DNA of 64,000 nt from Gonatopus flavifemur (lineage: Eukaryota > Arthropoda > Insecta > Hymenoptera > Dryinidae): assembly GCA_018340375.1 (NCBI GenBank), contig JAFFJZ010000012.1:5270001-5334000 (forward strand), written 5' to 3'. The notes beneath the pieces were generated by a model that was given only the letters and a program-made list of their open reading frames with translations, was not told the DNA's origin and ran no database searches. Shown here piece after piece: positions 22,428 to 34,617 of the stretch; the stretch's first letter is position 1, and each line of letters opens with the position of its first letter. The translations under genes and the position numbers were made by a program.

Positions 22428-23251
22428 TAGCGATATTATGAATTCACATAGATGGATGAGATACTTATGATCGCAACAGACAATCATAATATATACGGTA
22501 TATTTCTCAATATTTCATTACACTTTTGAGGATCATTTTTCACACATGGCACTCTCAGAGAACATTTGCGGAATTAAAATGCACCTTTCATAGATTTATT
22601 ATTCCCAAAACACAGATTAAAATAATATATTGTCCAAGGGTCTGTAGCCTGTCAACAACATTATCCGGCATTAATGAATTCATGTCATCACGATACTTGA
22701 GCATGCGCTGTTCATCAAACTCCCTACAAACTTTGTACGTATATTGTACGAACGTTCCTAGAATATTCGAAACAGTCTCGTTCAAATGTTCTAAGAATCT
22801 TCTGAGAATATTTACGAATCTTCTACGCTCTTTGTGAGAATATTCGATCAAGTACATTTCACGGATGTCGTGAGAATATTCTCAGATTATTCTGTGTTAC
22901 ATGGGAATCTCCAAGTCACAATATTTTGCGAATTATCGAACTTCTTACGCTGAATTTTATGTACGGCCTTCATGTACGGTGATTTCATCAAATTCTCATT
23001 CACATTTACTAATAAGTTGTTTTGCAATAACAGTGAAAAAGAAATAATTTCAAGGTATCTATGATATTCATCAGACACTAACGATCACTGGATCATGTAC
23101 TTCAATATATTTTACCAAATTCATTAAACTGTTCAAGTTTTCAGCACAATCAACTCATCTTATATTTGTATATGTAATAAACACCTTGTTCAAAAGATAT
23201 TGACATTATATCTCACTATGTCATATCGACAATTATGAGGACCGTCATCAA

Positions 23252-23328
23252 ATTGTCCGTATAGCTCAGATCATTGAAGCATAGGTACATCGTGAAATGT
23301 TCGGGTTCGAATCTCCCAACCCCACAAA
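23252..23328 (+). pseudogene. tRNA-like relic (Pol III A- and B-box pair)
   Basis: TAGCTCAGATCATTGAAGCA resembles a tRNA D-arm/A-box and is followed 30-odd bases later by CGGGTTCGAATCTC, a near-consensus B-box. The spacing is like that of a tRNA. The acceptor stem is not convincing, so this is more likely a tRNA-derived SINE head or dead tRNA than a working gene. Confidence 0.35.
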
Positions 23329-24840
23329 TCCGAAACGAAGTAAAATTTGTAGGACTGAGAGGAAGGATCAAAAGAAAAGAAAGGAGGAAGAAGAAGAAAA
23401 AGAGGGGAGAATTTTTTTTATGCACGATTCAAGATGTTTCCAAGATATTTTTAAAACTTGATCGAATATACGTCTAAAGCATATCTTCCGCAAGACCTTT
23501 TTGAGATATCTTAAACTTGTCCAAATTAGTCGCGTAAGACATCTTCGAGACCTTTTTGCGAGACATCTTCCAAAATTGCGAGATACCTTTTGGATATCTA
23601 AAAGATATCTTTTTGTTTGATTGGGTACTGATGAAGGGAAATGTTTCCTTGTCCGTTGAATTTTTATTGGAAAATTGTGAATTATTTGATTACGAAACAC
23701 GACCTCTCATCAATTCTCGTTCGCGAAAAATCAAAGAATAAAGTGCCTTGAATTTTATACTCTTCAATAACCGAATATGATAAACCTTTCACTTCATAAT
23801 AATATTATTATCACCAATACGAAGAGAAGCCAAAGCAAGTTCTTATGGGGATTAAAGGGAGGAAAGTAAAGGAAAAAAATCAAGGCATATTGTGAGGAGA
23901 ATTCCGAGATGAGATGGACGGATTCATCGGCGAGTACGGAGCCGATGAGCCGAAGAAAGGACCGGTTAATGGCGGAATGCGGTCTTGCCGCAAGAGAATG
24001 ACTTTGTAACCGATCGGCTGGTTCGCTCGCTCGCTTACTTTTCTCTTTACTCGAGCACCGTGCATACAAGTTTGCGTAATGCATCGGGGAACGACATCGT
24101 TGACGTCGATGTGCATATCGTGTCCCCTCATACGCCGCTCTCCATCCCATTCTGTTCTGTCTGGTTCGCCTACGTGTAAATACGATCCAGGCCACACACC
24201 GTGAACTTCAAACCACAGTAATTCAGTACTCATTGAAGACTCCCAAGTTCGTTTTTGTCTTTCGTTCTTTATCGAAGTTGATGTACCGTGGGGGGAACCA
24301 CTGTTGAACTGTTGTCCATCTTTTTGATTTTTTTCTTTATTTTCTTGTGTAGGATAATTATAAATGGGTTCTCTTTCGGGTAACGCACGAGATATCATAC
24401 AATACCTTACCTTATTTTCCCCTATTCCAACTTCTTCTCCCTTACAAGCGTCATCCCCCTCCTATGTACGCTTAATGACTCGACGAGGCACCGCCAAAGA
24501 GGCACGCTTCATGCAGTTTTATTTTTACTTCCGCAGGCACCCTATAGTCCGCTATTAATTGCCGTCGTTCCGCGCCAACTTTGCCGCGAATCCATCTAGC
24601 TCAGCGAGAAATCCTTATATGCCCGCGGGGGGTTTTCCCCCGACCGCTAAACTCTCTCGCCGTATAAGAGCTGCCGTTGCTGCTGACTGCGCTAATTTCT
24701 TGACCGTGCTTGATCGTTTGTTCTTACGTGTTGTCCGTGTTCTTTGCGTGCATGTGTAGTGAGCGCATTGCACGTGAGTTGTTACTCCTCCTGAATTCAA
24801 TATGCATTTATGCGTGCGTGACTAATATTCTCACATCCAC

Positions 24841-24841
<1 letters not shown>

Positions 24842-24878
<37 letters not shown>
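24842..24878. repeat. (TA)n microsatellite
   Basis: 37 bp of uninterrupted alternating TA, the longest in the window. Confidence 0.9.
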
Positions 24879-24882
<4 letters not shown>

Positions 24883-25598
24883 AATGTGTGTAATGTGTAA
24901 TGTGATTTTAACATTCGAGTCTCATTCTTTTTTCCATCTCCTTTTTCATCGATGTCTAATGTAATTTTCCAGAACGCACATAATGAGCGAAGAGATCCGT
25001 TTTGCGTAATCGAATTCGGGAGATGACACAACGAAGAATATTATGTATATCCTATTTTCCTATGCACGCAGGGGCTTATCGGTGGTGTATTAACGCTCAA
25101 TTAGCAATCGAGACCGCGTGTCGAGTTTCCTTACGACGTGGGAGGTCCGCGAAATCTCTTCCGAAAGGATGAACCCAAGGAACTTCGTAAGAGGCTTCCA
25201 CGGACGACTTATGTGTTGACGTCGATCGATTTAGCGCGTTCGAATCGATCAATATTGAAAAACATATATGCGCATACGCGTAATTCGATTCAGTGAAACG
25301 TTTCTAATGGCAGACTTTCCGGCAATAGTCATCTCAATGCGGGGACGATCATCCTCTCCCTCTCGTTTATCTGCTCTGTTTTCTTTTCTTTTTTTCGTTT
25401 TTTTTTAATCCGCTCAAGTTCACTGATCGATGTGCGCGGTAGCGAAATATTGTTACGAGGTATAAGATACGAAAGATGGAAAAGAAAACAAAGAATGTAC
25501 ATGCCGGTTCGCTCACGAATTCCGCGCAATCATGGCGAATTACTCGACTGATTGGATCGTTTATACCGATCCCACGATCATTTCGTATGCATTTTTCT

Positions 25599-25620
25599 TA
25601 TATATATATATATATATATA
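25599..25620. repeat. (TA)n microsatellite
   Basis: Uninterrupted alternating TA followed by CGTATGTATATATAT. Confidence 0.85.
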
Positions 25621-27406
25621 CGTATGTATATATATTCGCTAGAGTTTATCATCGACCAAATAAGGTAAGAACAAAATAAGCACAGCTTGATTTGGCGATT
25701 CGTTGGTCATTCGCGGGTCGGTTGGTCTGCGGTCAGGGACAATCAGCTGGCTCTGCCGAGTGGTACGGGGAGAATTACCGATATGATTGCTACTGAAATG
25801 TTACTATAAGCCGCCCGACAAAGGATTGCATCTCTTCTTTTCTTCTTCCACCTTTTTGTTTGCATAGCCCCTGCACTGATCATTGGTCTGCAAAATATAT
25901 ACGTATATATATATCGTAGCTACGGATGCATATACAACGCAATGGATCGGAGAATGAGAAGAAGCTCCTTCGCTCTTCAATTCAATTGCAATTCTATCAA
26001 GATGGAATTTTATATTCGAAATCTCAAAGAACTGTATATGTGATTTTTTTGGTTTGTATATACGTGTACATATATATATTCATATAAGTATAAAAATCGT
26101 GATTATCTTCCGCAAGATGATCCATCAAATAGAGTATTATTATAACTATAAAAGAACGCTTCGATGATCTCGAGATGTAGAGAATTTTTCTTTGTATCTT
26201 GAGAATAATGTATATGAAATATATAATTGTAGGGGCAGCGTTGATGATGATGATGATGATTTTTGTTCAGGACCACGTGATCTCGTTTGTCTCACTTCCC
26301 TCGTCCTTTCCAGTTCGTTCAATCAGATTTCTTGCATGACCGACTCCGAATTTGTCCAGAACATGTGGACACCTTCCACACAACATCGATACATCTAGAT
26401 ACATAATGTAGACATATATATATGTATACAGACACATATACATTAATGATTCTCGTTAACCCCGTTTATTACGGAATATATAACCCGAGGCAATAATTTC
26501 TCGCATTATCGATCATTGACGACGTATCTGACAGCTTGAGCATAAAAGCCAGTTTTGTAAATTAGCATGCATCAATGTTTTAATGCGACGATTAGTCCGA
26601 ATAAGGTTTAATTGTCATTATCATATTGAATATATTCAACATATGAAAATGCGAAAAAGATAGACAAAGAGAGTTGTATTATAATAACCTCAATCCAAGG
26701 ATAATAATTGATTTATGACGGTGGATTTCGATTTTTTTGTCGTTGTAGGAAGAAAGATAGGAGGAAAAAACATGTTTGACGTATTGTATTCGTTCGTAAT
26801 CGAGGCTTTGATTTTAGATGAAATATTCCATTTTAGATTCATATCGAATATTTGGAATAAATATTGATCGATCGGTTTCTATTTTTACTCACTTCCGATT
26901 AGTTTTCTCAAATTAATTTGGTGAGAATTCTTCTGCTTTGTGCTGATTTATTGCTCTATTCGGGATTTTTATCGTCCTGTCGTTTACGATGACACGAAAA
27001 ATTATGCAAATTTTCGATGAGGCTAGTTGGCACAATCTTGAAGACCCGAAGAAATTGAATTTGTGTCATAGTTTTATGCTGTTTTTGTTCTGTTTATTAA
27101 TGAAACTAGATTCTACTGTTTCTTCAAACTGTTCCAAATTGGTGGATTGGGCACTGCACAGCCATGTGGAAATAGCCAGAGTTGACAAATGGCGCGGTAC
27201 TGGCCAAGTTGTATTTGCCAGACTTCGGCAGAAACGACTGTGCCCATTCAGAATCATTACCAGTCTTCCAACTGGCGCCAAATGTTCGCCGGATTTCAGA
27301 CGGTACTGGCTTACGTGATCAGACGGTCTTGAGCCAGTATCGAATTTATACTGTTCGGAGAATACTCAGACCGTACAGAAACGGAACCACGGCGGTACCG
27401 AATCAG

Positions 27407-27514
27407 CCCAGCAAACACGACTGCTGGTGTTCCAAAGGGCCAGTGACGGCTCTTCAACGGCACTGCCGGACCATCAACGGCCCATTGAAACGCCAGTAAT
27501 CAATGTTTGTGGGG
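27407..27514. mobile_element. Very short CCCAGCAAACA-ended MITE, AG duplication
   Basis: Left CCCAGCAAACACGACTG and right (other strand) CCCCACAAACATTG, with AG outside both (27405-27406, 27515-27516). 108 bp, non-coding. The CCCAGCAAACA end is another version of the CCC-type terminus common in this window. Confidence 0.5.
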
Positions 27515-27652
27515 AGAGTTGGTTGGATGGTGAAATACGAAAAAAAGACGATACGACACCGGTATCGTTGCAACGTTGTTCTAATACGGAATAGATAGTG
27601 GATGAGGATTCCACTGATTTTTCTAATAACACGATTACTTGGATGAAACAAT

Positions 27653-30195
27653 CCCGACTGGAAATTGTCATCAGGTTAACCCAACATATGATGAGGACCT
27701 GACAAGGTCATCCGAAATCAGGAATACCCGTTACGGTCCTGATCGGGATTAGGTGTGGATGACTCACGTATGGATGACCTCATTTGGTCATAGTCAGGAT
27801 TTCCTCAAATTATCCTGAAAAGGTCGAAGTAGGTTTTCCTCGCTGTATCCGCATCAGGACCTCGTTCGGTCACCCTAAGATCATGGACATAGTTTGATAA
27901 ACTGAATACAAGAGTGTACAGACTTGATTTCAGATTGTACACTCTTTGATTAAACAAATTTTCCTTCAATAAGAAGAACATGTTTGAACGATTTTCAACT
28001 GTGCCTGTTTTTAAATTCAATCCCTTCATTCCGAACACATTACCTAATTCTGAAAACTGTTGAACAATTTGTTCAATCTATTCTCAATGTGAATTGAAAA
28101 CTAACTATTTGGGTTTTAATTAGGCGGAACTTATGAAAATTTCACAAAATTTTCCACGTTATGCATACAGCGAAAAAAACTTAGCAAACGTTCAACCATC
28201 ACCAGCGAAATAAGTATTTCATTTAACTTATCACAATTCTCATAAGGTTGATTTATTGACTATTCAGCATCATTTTTCTCTTCTACACATCACATCATCT
28301 GAGTATTATTCAAAGAGTATATATGAACTGAATGAATATGTGTTTCGTCATAATCAAATATAAGTTTCGAACAAGTACTCTTCTTTCGTTATTTCTTGAT
28401 TAATACGCATAAAAAAATCTGTTATTGAGTGCAAAATGAATTATTGAATCAGTTATCACTGCTGTAATATGTAAAAAATCATAAGTTGCTGATGTGGTGA
28501 CAATTAATTCTATTCAAATATACGATAATATCAACAACGACAATATCTATATCAATATTAATTTACATCAGTATTTCTCGGAAAAAACTCAGAAACCCCA
28601 ATCATTTTGTAATAATAAAGGTCATGAAGAACTCATTCGATCAAAAATATTTCAAGCGAATGTTCAAAATGAAATGCAAAAAACTTGAATTATTCACTTT
28701 CAGCTCGACGGATGGTTTTACTTTTCAAATTAAAGAGTACTCTTGAAGTTGAAATTTGTTAATTTCAGAAAAAAGCCTCATTTTCTGAGTTGAATTTGTT
28801 GTTAGGGTGATGATAAACTTGTAAGAAGAGTTTGAAAGTTGAGTGGAATCTATATTGATCAGGAAAGTCCAAATCGTATGGCAAAAGTTAGAAAATCTGT
28901 CAACTTAGCTCACGGCGCATGGGCTTTTCTTCACTAAACCAAATGCTGGCAGGAGAAATTCATCAAAATATAGTGGATTCAAAGTGATGTGAAGTGAGAG
29001 AGGACCGACATATTCATTAGATTTTATTCGTTCTTATAAACGTTCTAAAAAATGAGAAAAGACTATAGAAGATCCAAAGTGTCGTCTTCCCATATTTTTG
29101 TTCCAATAATGTTGTGTCATGTTCCTACAAATAAATGTTATTATATTTATGAAACAGGTTCAATACACATGTTTTCTCAACCTAACACTAGTTACTGGTG
29201 AAAAGATACGAAAATGCACACTCAAAAATGCAAATCATTGGAACAAAAATATTGAGAGACGATACATTGAGTCATACATAGCCTTACCATATTTATCAAC
29301 ATTTTTATAATAAATAATAAAATTCAATGCATGTATCTGTCCTCTCTTACTCCACATCACTTTGAATTCACTATATTTTGATGAATTTCTCCTGCCAGCA
29401 TTTGGTTTAGTAAAGAAAAGCTGATAGAATACCCATGCGCTGTCAGCTAAGTTGACAGATTTTCTAACTTTTGCCACACGATTTGGACTTTCCTGATCAA
29501 TATAGATTCCACTCAACTCTCAAACTCTTCCTACAAGTTTATTATCACCCTAACAACAAATTCAACTGAGAAGATAAGGCTTTTTTCTCAAATTTGAAAT
29601 TTCAACTCCAAGAGTGCTCTTCAATTTGAAAAATAAAACCATCCAACAAGTTTTTTGTTATTCATTTTGAACATTCTTTTGACATATTTTTGATCAAATG
29701 AGTTCTTCATGACTCATATTTCTTACAAAATCAATATGATCTCTGAGTTTTTGCCTAGAAGTGCTGATGTAAGTATTTGAAGAAAATTCATTTTCACTGC
29801 ATCAACAAATTACGATTTTTGACACGTTACAACAGCTATGACTGATTTACTTAATCATTTTGCACTTACTAACAGACTTTTTGATACACATTATCCAAGA
29901 AATAACCACCACACATTTCACAAAAATAATTCATCCATTTGTTGATTACATAAATTTAACCTCACATCTGTCAACCGAACTGCAATTTTCACACAGGCTC
30001 ATAGATTAGTTTTGATTTATTTTTGAGGTTTTAGTAAGGAATTCCTCACAAAATCCTAATTAGTCTTTCCTGATGGGGTCCTCATAATAGTGCAGCGTGA
30101 CATGACTTGTTAGGTCCTGATGAGGTTGCCTTATCAGGACCTGATCTGGATCAAGGTTTACCTGATCTGGTCCATGGGGTGAATTTCTAGTCGGG
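27653..30195. mobile_element. 2.5-kb giant foldback element, CCCGACTRGAAATT ends
   Basis: The outer ends are CCCGACTGGAAATTGTCATC and, on the other strand, CCCGACTAGAAATTCACCCC. Near each end lie GTCCTGAT/ATCAGGACCTGA words. Inside, inverted arms of several hundred base pairs (about 28690-29000 against 29335-29650) are nearly identical, sharing GGAGAAATTCATCAAAATAT and CCTGATCAATATAGATTCCA. A central loop at 29000-29335 separates them. The trinucleotide AAT follows the right end and precedes the left end, a possible duplication. No transposase frame is visible. Confidence 0.65.
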
Positions 30196-30197
30196 AA

Positions 30198-30560
30198 TGC
30201 TGCGCCAGTATTGAGCCAGAGTCAGTATTAGCATTCTATATGTTCGATAGATGACAATGTGGCAGTATTGATAGGACTCTGGCTGACTATGGAATCGATA
30301 GTCAACTGACGTTAGAATCACGATCTTGAAAATTCAGCTGTCGTAGTGAGCCGAAGTCTTGCCAGCATTAGGCCAGTATTGATAAAACTTTGACTGATTA
30401 CAAAATTGGTAGTCGACTGACATTAAAACCACGATCTCAGCAACTTGGCTGTTATAGTGAGCCGAAGTGGCGCCAGCATTCGGCCAGAGTTAGTATCATC
30501 ATTCAATATGTTCGAGAAACAACAATGTGCCAGCATTGGTAGGATTTCATTCCACTACGG
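30198..30560. repeat. Direct tandem repeat, about 2.5 units of 110-165 bp
   Basis: The segment from GCGCCAGTATTGAGCCAGAG through TAGTGAGCCGAAGT is repeated: a second unit begins near 30360 with an internal deletion, and a partial third near 30470. Shared landmarks are CGACTGACATTAAAACCACG and its variant, and ATATGTTCGA. This is an internal tandem array of the CAGTACTGGC-type repeat. Confidence 0.6.
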
Positions 30561-30624
30561 AATCTATAATGAATTGTATGACTTCAACGGTCCCTTTACA
30601 ATAAATGGCAATTCGAGTAATTCC

Positions 30625-30700
30625 TGGTCAACTCGGAGATCAGCTGATGCGATAGAGACTTAATTTCTCACTCGCAGGATCCGGGTTCAATCCTCACTCA
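30625..30700 (+). pseudogene. tRNA-like relic
   Basis: GATCAGCTGATGCGATAGAG resembles a D-arm/A-box, and GGATCCGGGTTCAATCCTC contains a B-box-like T-arm. CTTAATTTCTCACTCGCAG lies where the anticodon arm would be. No closed acceptor stem is evident. Likely a tRNA-derived SINE head or a decayed tRNA. Confidence 0.35.
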
Positions 30701-31384
30701 GTGAACTTTCAAGAAATCACTTCCGAAGTGCCTCTCTTCGATGACGATAATGAGAACAATGAATCCTCCAGATTTTCAAATTCCAAATTTAATGTATTTT
30801 TTTTTTACTCGAAATATGATCACTCCTGGTAACTCCGGTTACCGGTACTGTTCCAGTACTGGGTCGGGTTTGAATTTCTACATAGGATGTCATCATTTCG
30901 ACTCCATGTCATTTCTCATCCAGCTCTGGCAAAACAACTGACCCTGTTGCAATGCCAAAGTTTCACCATAGCAGGTTCACATCGAATATCGCTACCGCCG
31001 TGGTGATAAATGTTATACTGGCCCTCATGTAGAATGGTGTTATTATTTCAACTCCTCTGCCAGTAATGGCAATCCCCCACTGGTCCCATACAGGTCGTTC
31101 TAGATTTGCCAGTACTGGCACCTCCGGCAACAGTAGTGAGCCAGTAGTGGCAGCCAGTTGATGTAATTTGTGATAGAAACATTTTATTAAATACTTCAGT
31201 GACAATATCGCTTCATTGGAAGCCCCTTAATCAATCCCTGATATGAAAAACACTCGAACCAAGTTCAATCAAAAGTGGCAACGATCGGCTGCTAGTTTCA
31301 GCTTCTTAGCTCCATCGATAGATAATGTACCCTGTGGAGAATAATTGTGGAGTTTCCCCCACAAAAAAGACTGATGGTAACAAA

Positions 31385-31578
31385 CTGGACCGGATTTAGG
31401 GCCTTCACATAATAGGGAACCCTACAATCTGGAACTTGGTAATTTTTCAACATAGTTTGCATATATGTTATATGTAATACTGAGGAACTTAATTCAACAG
31501 TAAAATTTGATCCACGATGGATAATGGGTCCCTAAAGCTCTCAGCCCCGGGGCCTCCACAACTCTAAATTCGGCCCTG
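31385..31578. mobile_element. Decayed short hAT element
   Basis: Left end CTGGACCGGATTTAGGG and right end (other strand) CAGGGCCGAATTTAGAG are diverged versions of one hAT-type end. The flanks GTAACAAA (31377-31384) and GTAGCGAA (31579-31586) agree at six of eight positions, both differences being A/G, as expected of an old 8-bp duplication. It has GGGCC and CCCCGGGGCC subterminal patches. Confidence 0.65.
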
Positions 31579-31748
31579 GTAGCGAAATTCTTCCATGAAT
31601 GAAGAATTCTTCATTGTTTTTCATTTCTAGAGGATTCAAATCTCAGTGAGGAGAGTAATTCTCCAATTTGAGGATTAAATCTCTTATTTTTGCAAAAAAT
31701 AATTCCTCGCCATAAGAAAAAGAAATCCACTACTGATGTTAGGATATA

Positions 31749-32021
31749 CCCTGGTAGGAATTTGTCTACTAATTCACGAGTTGTAACACTTCCCCTCGTG
31801 AAAAACTAGAGACCTCATATGTATATTTATTGAATATTTTATGTTATGAGATATACATAATATGAATATATATAATGTATAATGTAATATTTATATACAT
31901 TGTATATATAAGAACACTTATAAGTTGGTGATTGAACTGAAAAGTTACTGAATTGGAACTCTAGTTTTTCATGAGGGCAAGTGTTACAACTCGCGAATTA
32001 CTAGACGAATTTCCACCAGGG
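31749..32021. mobile_element. CCCTGGTRGAAATT-ended MITE with about 64-bp inverted ends
   Basis: Left arm CCCTGGTAGGAATTTGTCTA and right arm (other strand) CCCTGGTGGAAATTCGTCTA continue through GAGTTGTAACACTT and GAAAAACTAGAG. The interior is AT-rich with ATATATAATG words. The left flank is TA and the right TG, a nearly intact 2-bp duplication. Non-coding. The ends resemble 14212-16743, which encloses a gene remnant. Confidence 0.75.
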
Positions 32022-32788
32022 TGCTCTCCATATTTTTCATAGTGTAAGAAAGAATTCATCAAAAATAGCGGATTTTTCCGCGATTTGAATAACTATTTCG
32101 CTCTTTGGGTGTTGAATCATCCAAAAAGGGAGAAAAAACTTCACCAAATCCATCCCTAGTGTGTATAAATTCAGGCCCCACTTTGGCCCAGATTGGAGCC
32201 CATGCGGAACCAATGTGGGTCCCATCGTACGCACTTGCTGGGAATGAAAAAAATATACCCTCATGGCAAATTTTATCATGATCTTTCGCACATGGAAAAG
32301 AAAGGAATGGCTGTGGTGGCTACTCACTTTTTTAGCACCCTTTTTTCATCGCTGTGGCTCAAATAATTGCAGCTGTAGCTATTTTTTAGCTACCGCAGTA
32401 GGAAATCGTAGCTGTAACTGCACAGGTTTTGTGGTTGATATTCAGATAGTCAAATAATTTAGCTGTTGAATTTTCGCTGCGACAGCTACATTTCTTGCTA
32501 CTACCGCTAAGTGAGTGGCTGTGACAGCTGAAAAAACAGCTCCGGTAGCTGATTTTTAGCTATCCAAATAATAGCAGTGTACCAGATTTTATCCCATCTG
32601 CGCGATTGTTCGTTTGGAGAAAAAATTTGCTCTTTAGAGTATTGTTCATAACATATTCTTGCAAAATGTAAATACCATAAATTTGTACCACTAGGTACAG
32701 AAATACAGACGTACAAGATTGGAGCATAATGAGTTCTTGGAAATTGTAGCCTGCGCATGAGTTGGAGCACATTCATTGTAGCCCTTCT

Positions 32789-32822
32789 CGCAAAAGCAGC
32801 AGCAGCTGCTGCTGCTACCACC
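32789..32822. repeat. GCA/GCT palindromic trinucleotide run
   Basis: GCAGCAGCAGCTGCTGCTGC, followed by ACC units. It can fold on itself. Confidence 0.8.
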
Positions 32823-33427
32823 ACTACCATTTCCACAATTGGCAACAAATCAGAACGAACCAAAAGAAAATCAGAATCCCCATTTCAGCTCTCAGTTCTT
32901 TTTTTGTCATCGTTAATTTTGGATAATAATAAAAACACGAAATAAGATATTTCCTATGTTCATTTCGTTTCTACGGTGAAAATTAAGAGAATGACGATTT
33001 GAACGATGATTTGAAAAAGAAATCTCTGTGACAAATTGCCGACCGTTAGAAAATTCGCAATCCTTTATTTAGTCAACAAGGTGGCACGGTACAGATCGGT
33101 TCGCCCTTTTGTGTCGAGACAACCACCCTCCATTAAGCGATGGTGCCCGTACAACTCCTTTGGGCATCCTTTTCTTCTTTTTCCTTCTTTTGAGAACGCG
33201 CGTTAGTAGCAGGTCTCCCCCGAGGGTATATAACCTCGCTCTATGCCGACCGACAATTCGCAACGGACACTGCACATCGCGTTTGTTGTACATGTTTGTC
33301 CAAGGAACTCTGTCGGCCGGGTCCTTCTCTTCTTTCTCTTACGTTAACGTAGCGCAATGCAGTGCTCATCCAAACGCTTTTCTCTTGGGAATTATAACCC
33401 TTCTCGGGCTACGTACGATATGCAAGA

Positions 33428-33450
33428 GAAGAAGAAGAAGAAGAAGAAGG
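33428..33450. repeat. (GAA)n microsatellite
   Basis: About seven GAA units in tandem within purine-rich flanks. Confidence 0.85.
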
Positions 33451-34617
33451 TAGAAAGAGAAGGAGTAGGCGAGGAAGAAGATGAAGAACGTGCAGTTCAT
33501 TATCGTCGGTCAAACTCGAAGCGTCATAAACGTTAGAATGACTGACGAGTTCAACCATCGCTACTGATTACATTGGGAATAAATATTGTAGCAAATTAGT
33601 TGAGATATGGATCGAAAGAAATATTACTTGGACGCTATTAAGGAAATTGAGTTGATATACTTGGTCCGAAGGGGAGATGAAATATTGAGTCGAGGAAAGA
33701 AAAAATATATTTTCTCATTAATATTCCAGTCTCGATTATTATTTGAGTATACGTGTCGTGCGCACGTGTGTGTGTGTGTACATTTGTGCACACCAATTTG
33801 CAATGTGCTCTTTTTCATTAGGATTTGCAAATTCATATTTTATAAGAATTTATTTATTTATTGAAAATATTTATTTCCTTAGGTAGAAGGAAGGTGGAAG
33901 AAGAGTTTATTCCTTGAATTGATCTCAACATTCCTAAAAGGTCGGCAAGACAAGACATGTGTATAAGCGACGACGACCCACAATATCGAGTCACGTATTC
34001 TCTTCTCCGGGGTCTGTAATTTCACATTAATCTCACTGTGCTGAATACGCACGCGCAGCAGAGAACGTATTATAACCCATACCAATTGCAATGTAATCCT
34101 TCTATCTATTTTATAGTTGACTTATACATATTGTGCTGTATCAAACAATAATTTTCTATGAATTTACCAGCATTTATTCTAACAAAATGATATTTAATTT
34201 CAATTCCGATTGAAAACTGAAGGATTTTTCAATTTCTTTGTTGTACTGCACTGAAAAATTGGGAAAATATATGTAACCTTCAAACGTTGTGAATTTCTTA
34301 TTTTCAACAATTTTTAAGATAAACTGTCACTGGAATTTGCAAATTTATTGAATTCTCTCAAGATATTTCGTTTTCGAAATGCTTTTAGTTTCGTGAGGAT
34401 CGAATTTTGAATTTTTTAAAAGATTTTCAAAATTACGTGTATTTTCATTATTTTATTCATTATATATAACTTGACACAAATTATATATAATTCAATACAG
34501 ATTATACATAATTTATATATAATTTTGAAAATTCGTCCACTCGAGTTGTGTTTGTTGAATAGTGTTTGAAAACAATTTAGCAAAAAGTGCAATGACATTT
34601 TTATAACGTACGCTCTG

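Larger units (their letters stand above)
20811..22905. mobile_element. CCCARGTARCAC-family element, opened by nested MITEs, AA duplication
   Basis: Left end CCCAGGTAGCACACGCACGT, right end on the other strand CCCATGTAACACAGAATAAT, with AA outside both (20809-20810, 22906-22907). Both arms carry TTCTGAGAATATT words and the family motif: GAATGGGACTGTTTCAAATA near 20928, and its inverted counterpart near 22763-22790. The middle has been replaced by the hairpins at 21064-21317 and 21494-22427. Non-coding. Confidence 0.65.
20443..23625. mobile_element. Outer CCCAAT-ended element (AAGATATCTT family), heavily nested
   Basis: Left end CCCAATGAACATGAACATCT, right end on the other strand CCCAATCAAACAAAAAGATA. 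Both are followed by arrays of AAGATATCTT/AGACATCTT words (20465-20605 and 23426-23615) in opposite orientation. The right flank is TA but the left flank is GA, so the duplication is not intact and the pairing of these ends is inferred. It encloses 20811-22905 and all that element contains, plus a tRNA-like relic. Confidence 0.45.
23626..27164. other. Intergenic DNA, mainly single-copy in appearance
   Basis: About 3.5 kb with higher CpG content than the transposon islands and no convincing gene. Open frames at 23794-24398 overlap one another on the minus strand and have no recognisable domain. Microsatellites lie at 24842-24878 and 25599-25620. The 25775-25900 stretch resembles 6949-7200. Confidence 0.5.
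27165..31310. repeat. Dispersed CAGTACTGGC-type repeat region with nested elements
   Basis: 27165-27240 is the inverted counterpart of 6110-6190 (shared GAGTTGACAAATGG). Variants of CAGTACTGGC, GCCAGTATTG and GCCAGCATT fill 27165-27650 and 30198-31150. The 2.5-kb foldback at 27653-30195 splits the region. The right part (31145-31310) is similar to 39890-40060, showing that the family is dispersed. Outer ends are not defined. Confidence 0.5.
32022..34617. other. Intergenic DNA with repeat fragments, no gene recognised
   Basis: 32330-32580 is rich in GCTGTAGCTA/CTACCGC words shared with 4046-4090. A CAG/CTG trinucleotide run lies at 32789-32822 and a GAA run at 33428-33450. The open frame at 33109-33453 is low-complexity at its end and carries no domain I recognise. 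Confidence 0.45.

Noticed and set aside
23794..24398. Two overlapping minus-strand frames of 133 and 172 residues
   Set aside because: They occupy different frames of the same DNA, have no recognisable motif, and their Arg-rich composition follows from CpG-rich sequence.
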